Source of the DNA: Plasmodium malariae
Taxonomy: Eukaryota; Apicomplexa; Aconoidasida; Haemosporida; Plasmodiidae
Reading direction: 5' to 3'
DNA: 64,000 nucleotides
Assembly: GCF_900090045.1 (NCBI RefSeq)
Contig: NC_041787.1
Location: forward strand, 950,001 to 1,014,000
Shown here one piece after another: positions 35,982 through 49,752 of this stretch. Position 1 is the stretch's first letter, and every line of letters starts with the position of its first letter. Below the pieces are notes generated by a model that saw only the letters and a program-made list of their open reading frames with translations, was not told the DNA's origin and ran no database searches. The position numbers and the translations under genes were made by a program.

Positions 35982-36689
35982 GCATAGGAAAAAACAGCAC
36001 TACATGAACATATGCATGTATACATTTACATATGCTTATACATGTATGCGTTTACATATATATATACGCTTATATATGCATGTATATATACATTGCGTAA
36101 ATTTAAAAAAAGAGTGTGCAAACGAGCTTGAATAATTAAAGATAAAACCCCATTTTTATAGAAAGAAAAAAAGTGTTATCTGAAAGAAGGAAGAAAAAAT
36201 ATTTTTGATGAATGCCAGGGGAACAAATATATAATCGTACGTACCGATATACGCAAGTACATACGTATATATTATGCATACATATGTATACATATATATA
36301 TGTATATACGTCTCACATGAGTAGGTAGATACTAATATACTTATGCCTATTTAATTTTCGGATAAGAATTTTCATAAAAACGAATTTCATTCTATGAACA
36401 AGAAGGTTGGACTCAAGTGAGTTATGTTGAGGCGGCTGAAGTTGAAGTGATTTGAAGTTATTTTAGTCAATCCGCCTTTTGTCAATCTGCTGTTCGTCAG
36501 TCTGCTGTTCGTCAGTCTACTGTTCGTCAATCTGCTGTTCGTCAATCTGCTACCCATTAAACTGCTACGCGTTAATCAGCTATTCATCAAACCGCTTTTG
36601 GTCAAACCGCTTTTGGTCAAATCGCATTCGGCCAAATCGCATTCGGCCAAACTGTTTTTGGTAGAACCTCCACCAACTGAAGATAATTA
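33906..36689. other. Long intergenic region, no supported gene
   Basis: Contents are poly(A) at 34359-34390, T-runs at 34470-34490, 34831-34848 and 35096-35113, an eleven-G run at 35192-35202, poly(A) at 35947-35975, TA-rich microsatellites near 36050-36090 and 36260-36310, and the repeat at 36470-36665. A short start-like sequence at 34226 (MDSFTVI then GTAAGA) might be a first exon, but I could not find a convincing continuation. Confidence 0.55.
36470..36665. repeat. GTCAATCTGCTGTTC-type repeats before the importin gene
   Basis: Imperfect 15- to 18-bp units (GTCAGTCTGCTGTTC, then GGTCAAACCGCTTTT, then CGGCCAAATCGCATT) run up to 25 bp before the start codon at 36690. They are unusually GC-rich for a 5' UTR here. 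Confidence 0.8.
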
Positions 36690-39600
36690 ATGGAAAGGGA
36701 GGTACAGCAGAGGAAGATTATCGACGCCCTCTATGACTCTTGGTCGAACGATGAAGGACGGAGAAAAGAATCTGAACAAATTTTAAACGAATATGAAAAA
36801 GAGGAGTTTTTCATTATGTGCCTACTAGATATATGTATGTACAAAAGTGTACACTACAACATTAGAAAATTATGTATTATTTATTGTAAAAATTTAGTTG
36901 TTCGATATTGGCATTGTAGAGATGAGTTACAATATAATAATGATGTGAAAAAAGTAGTGAAGGGAAAAATCATTGAAATATTGAATGATGTAGACAATTT
37001 GATTAATTATTACAAAGAATTTTGTATTTTATTAAAGAAAATAGCTAGATATGAACTTGTTCATAATTTTCCAGAATTATTAGAATGCTTTTTATATAAT
37101 ATAAATATACAGAAAAATAATCTAAACAATTTATTTATATATTTGTATTTACTCCATAAAATATTAAGAGAGCAATATAATAAAAAATTACTAAAGGATA
37201 AAAAAGAAACGTTTGATATATCGGAAAAGTTTATATATACACTTGGACCTTTTTGGAATAACAGTTTTAATAAATACTTTCAAAATAATTTTGAAGGCCC
37301 TTGTATTTGTAATAATGAGGAAAAATGTAACAAGTGTTATACTATATATAATTTAATCAAAGAGTGTGAAAAGAAATTGTCTTTTGGTGAGATCAACCAA
37401 AGAGTAGACACTCATGAGGTGGATACAATTCTATCAGCCACTACTGTTATTCGTAGTAGTAGTAGTAGTACTAGTAGTGTTAAAGCTCGTTATGATAATT
37501 GTGATATAGGTACGGATAGTAGCAGCCAGGATCATCGCTGCACTGATACTACTGTTCAGGATAACCATGACCCTACAAGTGATAAGAAGATAAAAATACT
37601 GAAGTTTTTAGACAGTATTATACTCAATCTCATCATCAACAGAAATGATATAATGAAAGGGATGAGCAGCGGGACGATTACAGGTAGTGCAAATCGAAGC
37701 GAAGGAAGCGGCAGTATAAATAACATGGATAGCGAGTGGAGGAAGAGTTTTTTCAACGCACTGATCAACAAAACGATATACTTTCTCAAGTTCATTAACA
37801 AGAACTCCGCTGTGTATTATTTGAAATATTTAAAATTTTTGTTGAGCTCGTTTTTGTTGATGATAGAATTTCATAGCTCCTTTCATGTATACTTGAAGAG
37901 AGAAATAACAGAAAAGTTTATTTGTTTATTTTTGAAAAAAAATATAAATATAGAATTAAATAATTACATGAACAATTATGAAAATAAATTTGTAGAAATT
38001 GTAAACTTGTGTATATCTATTTTGAAGTCTATTTTTTATCATTTTTGTTTAAACCAATATAATTTAATTAAACAAAAAAAAGTAAGAGAAAATTATTTGA
38101 ATGTAAAAAATATGATATGTAACAGTCAGGATGTGCACTTTGATGGTTATAATGACAATACATTGGAAGCCAAAATTATGACTAATTTTGTTATGAATGT
38201 AAAAAATGTGGACTGTGAAAATAATAAAAAAAGTTCCTTGTTCAATAAAAATTTATCATTCAAGGATATATTAACATATATAAGAGAAGAAGTAAAACAA
38301 GCACTAACGAATGATGATTTTATTTTGATGCATAACCAAAAAGCCCTTGAAATTTTCGATTTTTTAAGATTATATTGTATTAATATATCCTCTGAACAAA
38401 TTATTGACGTTACGTTAAATATAAAAGATGACTACGAAACAGAGGAAAATGTTTTTTATAATAATGCTAAGGATTGCTTAGTACAATTATCATCAGAGCC
38501 TTTTTTATTCTCCATCTTTAATCATTTTTTTGAGCCATTAATTAACTCATTTCATAATTATGCACATTATTTAAACAATCTACCAACAAATTTAAAAAGT
38601 ATACAAATATCAGACTTTTCTCAAGCAATAATAAATCTAGATGGGTACTTAAATATTTATTATATATTATATCCTTCTTTTCATAAAAAAATAAAAATTG
38701 AACATATATTATGTATGATTCAGTTCTTTATTGATTACTTATCTATTGAATACACACACCCCTTAATTAGTTATAGAATAGCATTAATAATAAAAATTTG
38801 GTTAAAAAATTACAAAGTATCTTTTCCCTTTATAGATGATATCACTTTGCTAATTTATGAGAACATTCGACTGTTATACATACATTTACTACATAAAAGT
38901 GTTAAGTCGTTAATTGCTACTAGACCGGTTGACTCAGATAATTCCAACCTCCCACATCACTATGCTTTAAAATCAGCCAACTTTATGCCCCTCCTTTTTT
39001 TCAAATTTATTTGTTTATTCAAGTACATTTTCAAGTACGAATATGTGTACAGCAACTATGACTACATCAACGAGTTCTTGGTTGGATCCCTCATCACTAT
39101 ACTCACCAAGGTAATACGAGCGAATCGTGCGGTGTTGTGTAGTGCCGCCTCGATACGTTCATTTGGTTGATCTTCTACCATTTGGTTGATGTCCAACATT
39201 TTTACTGAACTTCTAATAATTTTTCGTGACCATATGCCCGTTTTACCTGATCATATGCCGTTTTACCTGACCATATGCCGTTTTACCTGACCATATGCCC
39301 GTTTTACCTGATCATATGCCGTTTTACCTGACCATATGCCCGTTTTACCTGATCATATGCCGTTTTACCTGACCATATGCCCGTTTTACCTGACCTTTTT
39401 ATGAGCTCAAAATTCGAACATTTTCCCCCTTTCCCGCAGATATCTTTCCCCAAAAACATACAGAAAATTTTGGAAATCTTGAGTCACATAGTTTTCATTA
39501 GTAATAAGGAAAAGGATATTACCATTTTCAAAGACAATTACAACTTTTTGTTGGATTTGTACATGAACAGTAACATATCCATTAAGGAGTACCTTCTGAA

Positions 39601-41940
39601 CATACTAGTGCAAATACTGAATAAAAATTTTGAATGCGGCGAAAGCCTCTCCGATTTTATGAACAAGGAAAGGATTAGCAGTTCTCATCACAGTGGCAAT
39701 CAAACTATTGACCAACATGTCAGTAACACTAGTAACCAACGGAGCAATCAAACCAATGATCAACGGGATAACCACACCAATGATCAACGAGCTAACCAAA
39801 GTAATAGCCCATCTAGGAAGGAGAAAACATGCGACGATGTGATTTTATTTTACTTCAGTTTGGATATAATATTTTATACACTGAAGGCAAGAGAGCAAAG
39901 TTTTGTGTATGAGGAAAACAAAGGGAAAGGTATTGCCTTGATGAATTGCAGTAGTGGAAAGAGTAGTATATACCCCTTCACATGGGAATATTCTTCATAC
40001 GTTAAGGAAGTGAATTTAGACATTGACAAAACAATAAATGATAACTTTTACTCTTTGTGGTTATGTATTTTAAAGTTGCTCTCAAAAATGATTAGTCCAA
40101 AAAATGAAGAAATAATTAAGAAGATGTGCTCATTGTACATAAGTACAACAAAATTTTTATGTGCATATTTTAAAAAATTAGAAGAAGGATTAGTACCATT
40201 TGAAATAAGTAATTCCTGTTTTGATGTAATTATGGAATACTTTTGTTTATTTATTATACACGAAAGGCATAATTATTATTTAACATTCGAGTCTGTTTCC
40301 ACTAAAATTTTGACAAACGATATTTTGAAAAATAATATGTTATCTATTGTGTATAACAGTTTTGTGCTAAATGATGAAGGGAAAATGGAAAAATGCATTT
40401 ACATTTTACACCTTTGTTTGAGTATATATAAAAATGATATAAAAAAGGAAATGCCTTCTCTTTTTAGTTATATAGCCAATTTTATAGTAATATTTTTAAT
40501 AAAAGTGCTATTAAAATATTTTAGTAAATATTTTAATTTTTATAAATATATTAAGAATATTCGTCAACATGGAAACCAAAACAATAGCAATAGTAGTACT
40601 AACGTGTGTAATAGTGAAGAAGACAATTATGATAACACGGGTATATCTTTATTTTTATCAAGTGAAAATTTAACGCGAGATGAAAAAAATAAAATGACTG
40701 GAAGTATTTATTATACTAGCTCAAGTACTAATAAATATAATAAAAATGAAGAAATAAATATCAAAATTGCAAATTATAATAAAAGTCATATTAAATATAT
40801 ATATGATAATATAATAAATTATAAACATGATGAAAATTTTGTATCGGATTTTTTTAATTTCCAAAATGATATAAAGCGATTGTTAAATATTACTTATTTA
40901 AATAATTATGACATTACAGTAACTTTTAAGAATTATAATTTTTATACTGTAAATGAAGATAATTATACATATGTAAATAAACATAGTGTATATACTTTAA
41001 TATCTATTATGTCATTATATGAAGCAAATTTTTTAAATTTTGTTTTAATATCTTTTCTTTCGTACTTTAAAATTAGCATTTCTCTATTTATATACTCTCT
41101 TTTTTACCAATCTCAGTATATTCATAATAAAAATATACTAATCAGTTTGCTAATTTTTATTTATACCTTAACCCAAAATTATATGTTTACCGACTTTGCT
41201 TCTTCTATCTTTGTTCATACAAATTTTCAGAACATAGCATGTAGCAAATCTTTTGAAAATTTTATATTTGATAAGAATAAAACAACACATTTATTTATTT
41301 GCGATAAAGATGAGCATATTTTGTTAGTAATAGAATTACTCAAATTAATTAACAATATATTAAACACAAATAAAGATATATATATTGAGAAAAAAAATAT
41401 TCTTCACCTAAGCACAGTAACATCCAGTTTAAGCGGACATAAAATTTTTCATTCCTATAATTACAATTTAATTCTGAGCAAGATTTTGAAGTACGACGAG
41501 TTTTCAAGTAAGGCCTTATACTCTGGCAAAATGAGAACATGTCTTCCCCCATGTGTGCACTTTCCTATGCGTTTAAGCTCATTTTTTGTCCATTTGGTGC
41601 ATAAATATAATATATGTGCATAAATATAATATATGTGAATAAATATAATTTATGCGTATAAATATAATATATGTGTATAAATATATGTGTGTGTATGTAT
41701 GCATATATATATATATATATATTTGCATTTTTTTTGTTTTTCTCCTTCCTTTCCCCCCTCATCACTTCATTAGACATATGCAATAAAGCTTTGGAAAACG
41801 TGTTAACCCACTTACTGGATGTGAGTGATGTGGAGGAAAAGAATAGAAAAAAAATAGTCGTTAACTATTTAAAAGAAAACATTGATAACATGAACATTGC
41901 CTTAATCGATATGTATAAGAAATATGTGAGTTCTTTATAA
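36690..41940 (+). CDS. IPO11: Importin-11-like karyopherin (importin-beta family), 3 exons
   Basis: Exons are 36690-39110, 39440-41507 and 41774-41940, with phases 0 and 1 matching, giving 1551 aa. The N-terminal ~190 residues match the importin-11/Kap120 pattern. ALYDSWSNDEGRRKESEQIL starts the importin-beta N-terminal domain, followed by IRKLCIIYCKNLVVRYW, a charged turn, an IARYELVHNFPELLECF helix and LYLLHKILREQYNKKLL, with a late WNN motif. The rest is predicted as alpha-helical HEAT repeats to the C-terminus. Importin-11 family members carry cargo such as ribosomal proteins and ubiquitin-conjugating enzymes through nuclear pores with Ran. The protein is about 1.5 times the usual length, owing to Asn/Ser-rich insertions near residues 230-340, 890-950 and 1190-1260. 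Assignment to importin-11 rather than another importin-beta is moderate. Confidence 0.8.
39111..39439 (+). repeat. Importin intron 1 with ~21-bp repeats
   Basis: From about 39230 to 39395 the intron repeats CCATATGCCCGTTTTACCTG and the variant TCATATGCCGTTTTACCTGA about eight times. Donor GTAATA, acceptor CCCGCAG. Confidence 0.9.
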
Positions 41941-42530
41941 CAAGTTCGGCGAAAATTCAACATGGACAGGAGAAGAGGGGCTTGCTCACCATGCGTATAC
42001 ACACACGCACGTCCGTATGTACTCGCATATGTATGCATATGTGCGGGCTTATAATATGGTCGAATAATGTGCGAATATTTCGCATTACACGTGAAGTTGT
42101 TTTAAGTGCTGTGCGAATTTAGTATATGACAGAAGAACAATCTATAGAGGAAAAATAAAGGTAAAACTTGTGTAATTACATGTATATGTCCACGGGCGGA
42201 AGTGAGTTAACAATTTGAGCAATCGGTATTTTTCTATATATTTGTTTGATAAATAACTTTTCGCGTTTTAATAAAATGTATTACTTTGTAAAACATCGCT
42301 TGTTGCTCAAACGTAAATATAAAAAAAAGAAAAAAAAAAGTTTTAAACAGATAATGGCGTGAAGATATATAGGCAGCTAAAATATGACACGTTCAGGTAA
42401 AAATAAAAATGAAAATAAAATTATTGTTATAATTATAATTATGGTTAGAAGTGTGTGCAGAAAAAGAAAAAAAAAGGGAAACTATTTGATGCAAGTATGA
42501 ACAGTTCATGAAAATTTTTTAATTAGCTAG
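41941..42530. other. Convergent intergenic region
   Basis: The region lies between the stop codons of the importin (+) and the Cys-cluster protein (-). I see no gene, only an A-rich stretch near 42320-42345 and 42460-42480. Confidence 0.7.
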
Positions 42531-42958
42531 TTATGAAGAATTGGATCTATCGCACATACAACACCAGTAATAAATATATAAGAGCTGTAAAATTATGTAT
42601 TGATTGGATATTTCTTTTTTGAATTTATTTGTATCATCTATGTTTGTACTTCTTCCCATTATGTATGTCTCGTCGCACATAGAAGATGGTATATTATGAT
42701 TATCTGTGAAGATAAAATCATCGTTAATATATAAAATTAAACAGACGTAAGGATTTTTTTGAAATAAAAACTTAACAATATTGTACGAGGAGCAGGATAA
42801 ATTAACTGAGTTGAAAAAGTAAGATTGAGTGTAATTTAAAAATACGTTTTCAAAATTTTTCCTATTTTTAAATTCTAGTAAATAATTAACATTATGTTTA
42901 TTCTTTTTCATTATATCAAAGATTGGTATATTTATATCAACAAGGGTAAAATGAAATA

Positions 42959-42989
<31 letters not shown>

Positions 42990-45900
42990 GATAATAGCAT
43001 CATCTTGGGAAAGTAGTAACAACTCCAATTTGATCAGAAAGATTATGGAGTATTTTTTAAAATTATTTATATTTTTATAATTAATATAATCATTTACGTT
43101 CTTTATTATTTTTAAATCTATGCATGGTAAGTATGAAGTGGAGTCCTTGTGTTTTTCCGTGCCCCTATCCATATCGTTATTATTATCCGCATCCTCATTA
43201 TCAGTATCAACATCCTCATTTTGACTGTTGTGTAGACAACCACGAAATATATTTTCATTTTCTTCATTTTTCTCCCACTTTTTTTTTAATTTACGATTTT
43301 TATCCATATATATATTGGTGAATTTTATTTTTACCTTATCATTCATAAAGTTAGGTTGTGGAGTACCATTTGCATCCTCTTTGAATATGCACTTGTTAAT
43401 GTTATACAGTTTTTTGCCTTTTTGTGCATATGCGTTTAATGTTAAATTGTAAGTATTATAAGAATATACTTCGTTTAATTTTTTCTTTAATTCATGTATA
43501 ATTTTTATGAACATTGTTTTTTTATTCCTCCTGTTGTTTGCTTCATCTTGTTCGCTATTTGATGTATCAAAATTATTGTAACATAAGTTTTTTTTTTTAA
43601 TTAGTCTGTTTTGAGTTGTGCATGAATTTTTGTTCATATTACTACTGTGAATGAATGCGTAGTCTCCATTTTTACTTTGTTTGATGTTTTGTCCGTCGTC
43701 GTTGCTGCCATCTTTGTCTTTGACATTTTCCCCTTCTTCTTCATCATCTTCAACTTCGTCCTGTTTCTCTTCTTCGCCCTTTCCTTCGCCTTTTCCTTTT
43801 CCTTTTTCTTTTTCCTTTTCCTTTTCCTTTTCCTTTTTTTTTTTTTTTTTCTTAATTTTTTCCCTTTCCAGTTGTCTGCGCTTTTTTTTGAAAACAACTG
43901 GATGATCTCCATGTGTGCTCCCTTTTTCTATATTCGCATTTGTTTTATCAGAATTAAAATAATCGTTAAACGAATTAAAAAAGGAAATTTTTTTTTTGTT
44001 TTTTATATAATTAACAGAAAAATTAAAAAGCACAACATTATGTTGGTGTATAAAATGGTTTATATATTTATCAACCACATTAGACATAAAATTATTATAA
44101 TAAATGTTGTTTATAAATATCGAATCGAAAAAATACATCTCTTTTAGGAAGCTTAAAGAATTTTTATTAACTATTTTAAGCTTATCATTTTGAATTAGGA
44201 ATTTGTCAAAATTTTTCTTTTTTATATCCAAAATACACACTATTTCGGGGGTTAAACAGCTAGTAATTTCGTCGTTATTATGGTTATTATCATTGCACTG
44301 GTTGTTCAGGTAATTTTCCTTTTTTTTTTTCCCCGTTCTCTCTCCGTTTGATGCACCCCCCATATTGGTACTTCTGAACGTGGTGGTCGCGGTAGTAGAA
44401 GCAGCAACTGTGACAGAGCTACGCGCAGGGCTTCTTAAATTGGTGCTTATTTTTTTTATTTCCCTATCATATATAAACATTTTTATTTCACTTAACACGC
44501 TAAATATATCAGTCGGGGATAAATGTCCATTTTTAATGTTAATAATTGTATCATATAAGAGGGCTAAAATTTTTATCAATGAGCTTAAATCATTTTGGAA
44601 GTGTTCATATTTTATAAGTAATTTATATAGTTCAGTATTCTGTCTTTTTATATTTTTAGAAATACCATTTTTTTTATTTTTTAAAATTCCGTTATTTCGT
44701 AAATAACTTTTTACTGTACTTACGATATTTTTTTTTTTTGGACAATTCTGACCTCTGATTGATAATTCGAGTAGTTCTCTACTTTCATCAATTATTTTAT
44801 ATGCTTCTTTGACATATGGTATTGTAACAAAATTATTTATTTTGTTTTCTATTAGCATTTTACCTTTGTGCATACTTTTTGTCTTTACATATATGCTTTT
44901 GTTTATATCCTCTTGAGTTACATTTCTCCCGTGAAGCAGTCTGAACCTCCGTTTGAAGTTACCAACTTCTTTCTCCGTCGCCTGAAGGGGGGGAGGGGTG
45001 ATGAAAAAAAAAAAAAAATAGGAAATAAAAAAAATAAAAAAATAAGAAATAAAAAAATAAGAAATAAAAAAATAAGAAATAAAAAAAATAATAATAATAA
45101 TAATAAAATAATAAAATAAAAGAATAAAAGAATAGAAGAATAAAAGAATAAAAGAATAAATAAAATAAAAAAGCGCATATAAATGCTTATATCCGTGTGC
45201 ATAATTGTAAGTGGCAGTTAGAGGGGAAAAAATTAATGCAGCATTAAAAGCAATTGCTCATCTACAGTGGCTCCTGATGTGTAACACAAGTATTTCCATT
45301 CGACTAATTATGCAGTATATATACAGTAATTATGTTGTATTTTTTTAATTTGTCTAGTAGAGAGACAAAACAATAAAAATGTAGCATTCACTGCATGCTT
45401 TTTTTCTTAGGAATTGACCTCACTGCTTATGTTACCCCTTAAGGTATGCATAATTTCTCCCTTTTTTTTTTTTTTTTTTGCGCACGAACTCTCGTTCTGA
45501 CTTGTCATTTTTGTCTGATTTGGCTTGATTTCCTTTCTTTTCATTTTACACCTACTTGGAAATTTCGAAACAGCTTGTCCACCTCCTTTCCCTGCTTTTG
45601 TATATACTTAATGTAGTATAGCACTAAGTCTCCTTTTGTATAATATTTAACCACAGTTTTATTAAAATTTTTTTGGTTTAATTTTATAGAGCTATCAGTA
45701 ATTTGATAAAAGGAGGACTGTATTTTCTTGTTTTTCAATTTTAGCAAACTAGATATAATTGTCTCACTGAAGGAATTAAAAAAATGTTGAACTTCATTGC
45801 TCATATGTTCTGTACTTCGTTCTTGAAATGGTATCATATATTCTTCATTATTTAAAATTTTTTTTTTTTTTATCATACCTTTACTGTTTGTGTTCATCTG

Positions 45901-48900
45901 TTCATATATTTCTGCACGTTCGTCTACCATATGTTCTTTTTTGTCACCTTCTTCAATCACTACTGCTTTGTCTACTTTGCACATTCTTCCTTTTTTTTCA
46001 ATTTTTGGAGCATCATCCCTTCCGTTTTGTTTTTCCTCCTTTATTGTGCCGTCTACTATTTCGAGTTCTGCTTCGCTGCGTTTATCGTCTTCCACCTTTC
46101 GTTTTACTTCTCTGCGTGTGTCGTCTACCAGCTCTAGTTTTACTTCATTATGTATATTGTCTACCTCCTTCTGTTCTACTTCTCCGCGTATGTTGTCTAT
46201 CACTTTCCGATGTACTTCTCCTCGTACGTTGTCTATCACTCTCCGATGTACTTCTCCTCGTACGTTGTCTATCACTTTCCGATGTACTTCTCCTCGTACG
46301 TTGTCTATCACGTTCCGATGTACTTTTCCTCGTACGTTGTCTATCACTCTCCGATGTACTTCTCCTCGTACGTTGTCTACCTCCTTCCGTTCTACTTCTC
46401 TGCGTGTTCTGACTACCAGTTCGAGTTCTACTTCTCTGGACACATTATCTATCTTCTCTATTTTTGTATTATATATTTCCTCTTTCTTTTCATGTTGTTC
46501 TGCTTTCATTATGTATTGCTCTTGTTCTGATGCTTCTTTTTCCATCTCTTCTTGTTTGTCCCACTTTTCAATCCCCTGTTCAATTTCGTCTGCTTCTGTT
46601 TTTGCATCATCGTCATAGTCACTATATTTACCTTTTATTTTTTCTAAATATATTCTTCGAGTTTCTCTATCTTCTTTTTCTCCTTGTGTGTGTATCTTTT
46701 CCACCTGGTAGTTCCCACTCCGTAGTTCTTGTCCTCCCGATTGTTTTACCTCCTCCTCCGCTTCCTTTCCCTCCTCCGCTTCCTTTCCCTCCACCTCTTT
46801 CTCTTCCTCCACCGCTTTCTCTTCCTCCACCGCTTTCTCTTCCTCCACCGCTTTCTCTTCCTCCACCGCTTTCTCTTCCTCCACCGCTTTCTCTTCTTCC
46901 ACCGCTTTTTCTTCCTGCACCACTTCCTTGCCCGTTAATATTTCCTTTGCACTCCTATCGTCATCCCCCTGATCTACAAGCAAACACAAGTGCTTCTCTT
47001 CCGTAGTGGCATGATCATAAGTCGAGTCAGACGCCTCAAAGGAGTACCTACTTTTTTCACTTGCATCTTCAACATGGTTAGAGTGTAAGCTGCTCCCATC
47101 GCTTCTCCCTTTGCTGGAATTATTAGAGGAAATGATTTCACTTTCCATAATATATGACTTTAGTGGCATTTCGTCATTTGTCTTTTTAAAAAGAGGATGA
47201 TCATTTACGTTTATCTCATGAACAACATTGCTTGAATACTCGAAATAGTTTCTATTCTGTGTAGTATTAAAATAATGGTTCTCTTGTGAAAACTTATTGT
47301 CCACCTTGACAAGTCTGCACAATTTGAGGCTATCCCCCCCAGTATCATCTCCGCCATAGTCATCTCCTTTACAGTTATCATCGTCAGATTTACCACTATC
47401 ATAGTTATCATAATGAAGGTGGTATTTAAAATTATCATTTTTCTTTTTCTTTTTCTTGTTGTTCTTCTTTTTTCTCTTTTTTGTTCCCCCACCTGTGGTA
47501 GTTCTGCGCTCATCTAGATGTAATATATTGGCTAGCTCAAAAAAGGGAAGAGAATATTTGGCATACACATAATTGTTGGAAATAATTAGTGTCTGTTTAG
47601 AGTTAAAATAAAGATATAATCTCCTAAAACAGTAATTCATGTTTATAAAAAAATGTAGATAAACATCTGATTTTAAATTATGGCTGAATTCATATTGATA
47701 CAAGGACACGAACATTTTCATTTCTTCTCTAGTGGCGTTCATTTTGTCTACATCGTTATTTTGGAAGTGGTGATAGTTGTAGTGGTTTCCATTGTAGTTG
47801 ATGCCCTTCCCGGGAATTCCCTTATCTACGAAAGAGGACCCACATATCACGCACTTTACTATGTTACTCTCTGGAAAATATGAACAAAAACAAGAAATAC
47901 AGATAATTGAGTTTACTTTTAGTAAATTTAAAAAAGTCATAAAACAGCATGCACATAAGGGCTTTATGTTATTGAATACTATTTCTTTTATTTTTTTTAT
48001 CAACGTTATGTTGGAGCATAAAGCGCAGGACTGACTTATTACCCCCTTTAGCCTTTCTTTTGAAGAGCGTATATCTACATGATCTACACTATTCAACATC
48101 CATTTTGTGTCTTCAACCTCTCTACTACTTAAACTGTCCAAGGAACTATTTGAGTTAAATAATTCTCTTTTTCTTATAGTGTCTAAGCAATAACCTCCAT
48201 TTACTACATCATCATAAATGATATTTGTTAACACTTTCTTTCCTGTAAATATATCTTTTCTAATTATACACAGAGCCCATATACCCTTTTTAAGGGTATC
48301 TTCATAGGTACATCCTCCTCTATGTTGAAGTGGACACCAACTTGAGTTATGGCCATTATTTTGATCATCGCTATTACTATGACTAATCCTGTTTATGTAC
48401 CCTTTGCACGTACATTTATCTTTTCTTCTTTTCCTTTTTGCTTTATTTCTTTTCTGCCTTATTTTATCCCATTTTTGTTCATAATACCAACTCTGCGCTT
48501 TCATGTCTAATTCGCTCTCTACATTGGTGCTAAAATTTTTATAATTTTTTTTTCGATCTTTTTCTTGCATTTCTTTCATTTTTTTTCCTTCTATGTGCTT
48601 CCCTCGAGAGGTACACTCTCCGTGTTCAAAATTGACTCCTTTAAGCTTTGATCTGTCATTATGAGGAAAATACTTAATTCCATGAACAAGGTCATGTTTT
48701 GAAATATGTTTGTTCCCCTTAAATACATAATTTGAGGCAATACTATCATTTAATTTGAGAACACAACTAGGTAAACTGTGCTGCTCAGTCTTATCTATTC
48801 CACCATAATTATAAATATCATCTGAGCATGAAATGGAGGAAGAACAGAAGGAATGATCATAGTAAGATTTAGTAGTGTCGTTCGAGGGTATGTCAGTATT

Positions 48901-48939
48901 ACTTCGAAGTATGTTCTTCAGGGCAGTGAACTCCTCCAT
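42531..48939 (-). CDS. Large Cys-cluster protein of unknown function, 2 exons
   Basis: Two long ORFs on the same strand are best read as one gene: exon 1 48939-45556 (1128 codons) and exon 2 44981-42531 (817 codons), joined in phase 0, giving ~1944 aa. The first ORF stops three codons after a GTAGGT donor. The second is open upstream through ATEKEVGNFKRRFRLLHGRN to a polypyrimidine-CAG acceptor, with no start codon in that frame. Residues ~303-375 hold a cluster of Cys pairs (CALC, CACC, CISCFC, CVIC), probably zinc-binding. Residues ~670-720 repeat EEEKAV and residues ~850-930 repeat a 12-aa DNVRGEVHRKVI unit. Exon 2 contains a Lys/Glu tract (43700-43860). I recognise no family. The alternative is two genes, the second starting at 44873. 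Confidence 0.65.
44982..45555 (-). repeat. Proposed intron with AATAAAAG/AAATAAGAAAT arrays
   Basis: The stretch between the two long minus-strand ORFs is A-rich on the plus strand from 45005 to 45172, with GAAATAAAAAAATAA and AGAATAAA units. This resembles the repeat-filled introns elsewhere in the window rather than a promoter. Confidence 0.55.
46180..46410 (-). repeat. 36-bp coding repeat (12-aa unit)
   Basis: About six copies of a 36-bp unit encode VIDNVRGEVHRK-like sequence with Arg/Lys/Asn variation, within exon 1 of the Cys-cluster gene. Confidence 0.9.
46795..46920 (-). repeat. 18-bp coding repeat (EEEKAV)
   Basis: Six to seven near-perfect 18-bp copies encode EEEKAV within exon 1 of the Cys-cluster gene, followed towards the C-terminus by EVEGKEAEEGKEAEE. 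Confidence 0.92.
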
Positions 48940-49077
48940 ACTACCTGAAAGTTCTACTTGGATATAAAAGATCTTCGTATTTTTTGTGTAATTCGTAGTT
49001 CAATCCTGTTAGTAGTATATCTTGGGTGAGAGAACCGAAAAATAAGCTAATGGAAGTGCACACGCAGGTTTTAGTCT

Positions 49078-49112
<35 letters not shown>

Positions 49113-49184
49113 GTAAAAATAAGCTAATCTAAGGGACAACAAGATAATGAAATGAGCATATTCACGATGATTAAATAAATTATG

Positions 49185-49217
<33 letters not shown>

Positions 49218-49515
49218 AACGGATGTCCGACCACACGAATAACGTTCGGGTTGAAAAACAGAACTAGCAGAAATATAAAATTGAAATTAATTTGTGTGAG
49301 GAAAGAGCTGCATGGAAGCAAATTCCTTCGTGCACCTTTTGCACCCAGTGAATTGCTAAAGCAGGCGAACATGCAAACAAAAAAAAGACGTAGCACAGTG
49401 AACGCCAGTACAACAGAACAAGTCAGATAGTAAGTCAGGTGTTAAGATGGTAGCAAATGACATATCAAATGAGATATCGAATGAAATGTTAAGGTAGTCT
49501 TCACAAAATTTGCAT

Positions 49516-49547
<32 letters not shown>

Positions 49548-49720
49548 TATAAAAATACATAAAAGTACAAATGTGAGCATATACAAAATGTTTTTCGGAT
49601 TAAGCCAAATTTTTAGCAATTTTTTTTCATTTTATTCTTTCTAAATATGTAAATATTGTGAAATTCGTAAAAATTATGAGAATACCAAATTCCGATTCAC
49701 TAGTTAAAAATCCTTTTAAA

Positions 49721-49752
<32 letters not shown>

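Noticed and set aside
45325..45387. Alternative first exon (MLHFYCFVSLLDKL) for the second half of the Cys-cluster gene
   Set aside because: It is in phase, but it lies within 170 bp of the upstream ORF's stop and looks less likely than a direct join of the two long ORFs.
45828..47006. Plus-strand Ser/Pro/Leu-rich ORFs opposite the Cys-cluster gene
   Set aside because: They are antisense shadows of the coding repeats on the minus strand.
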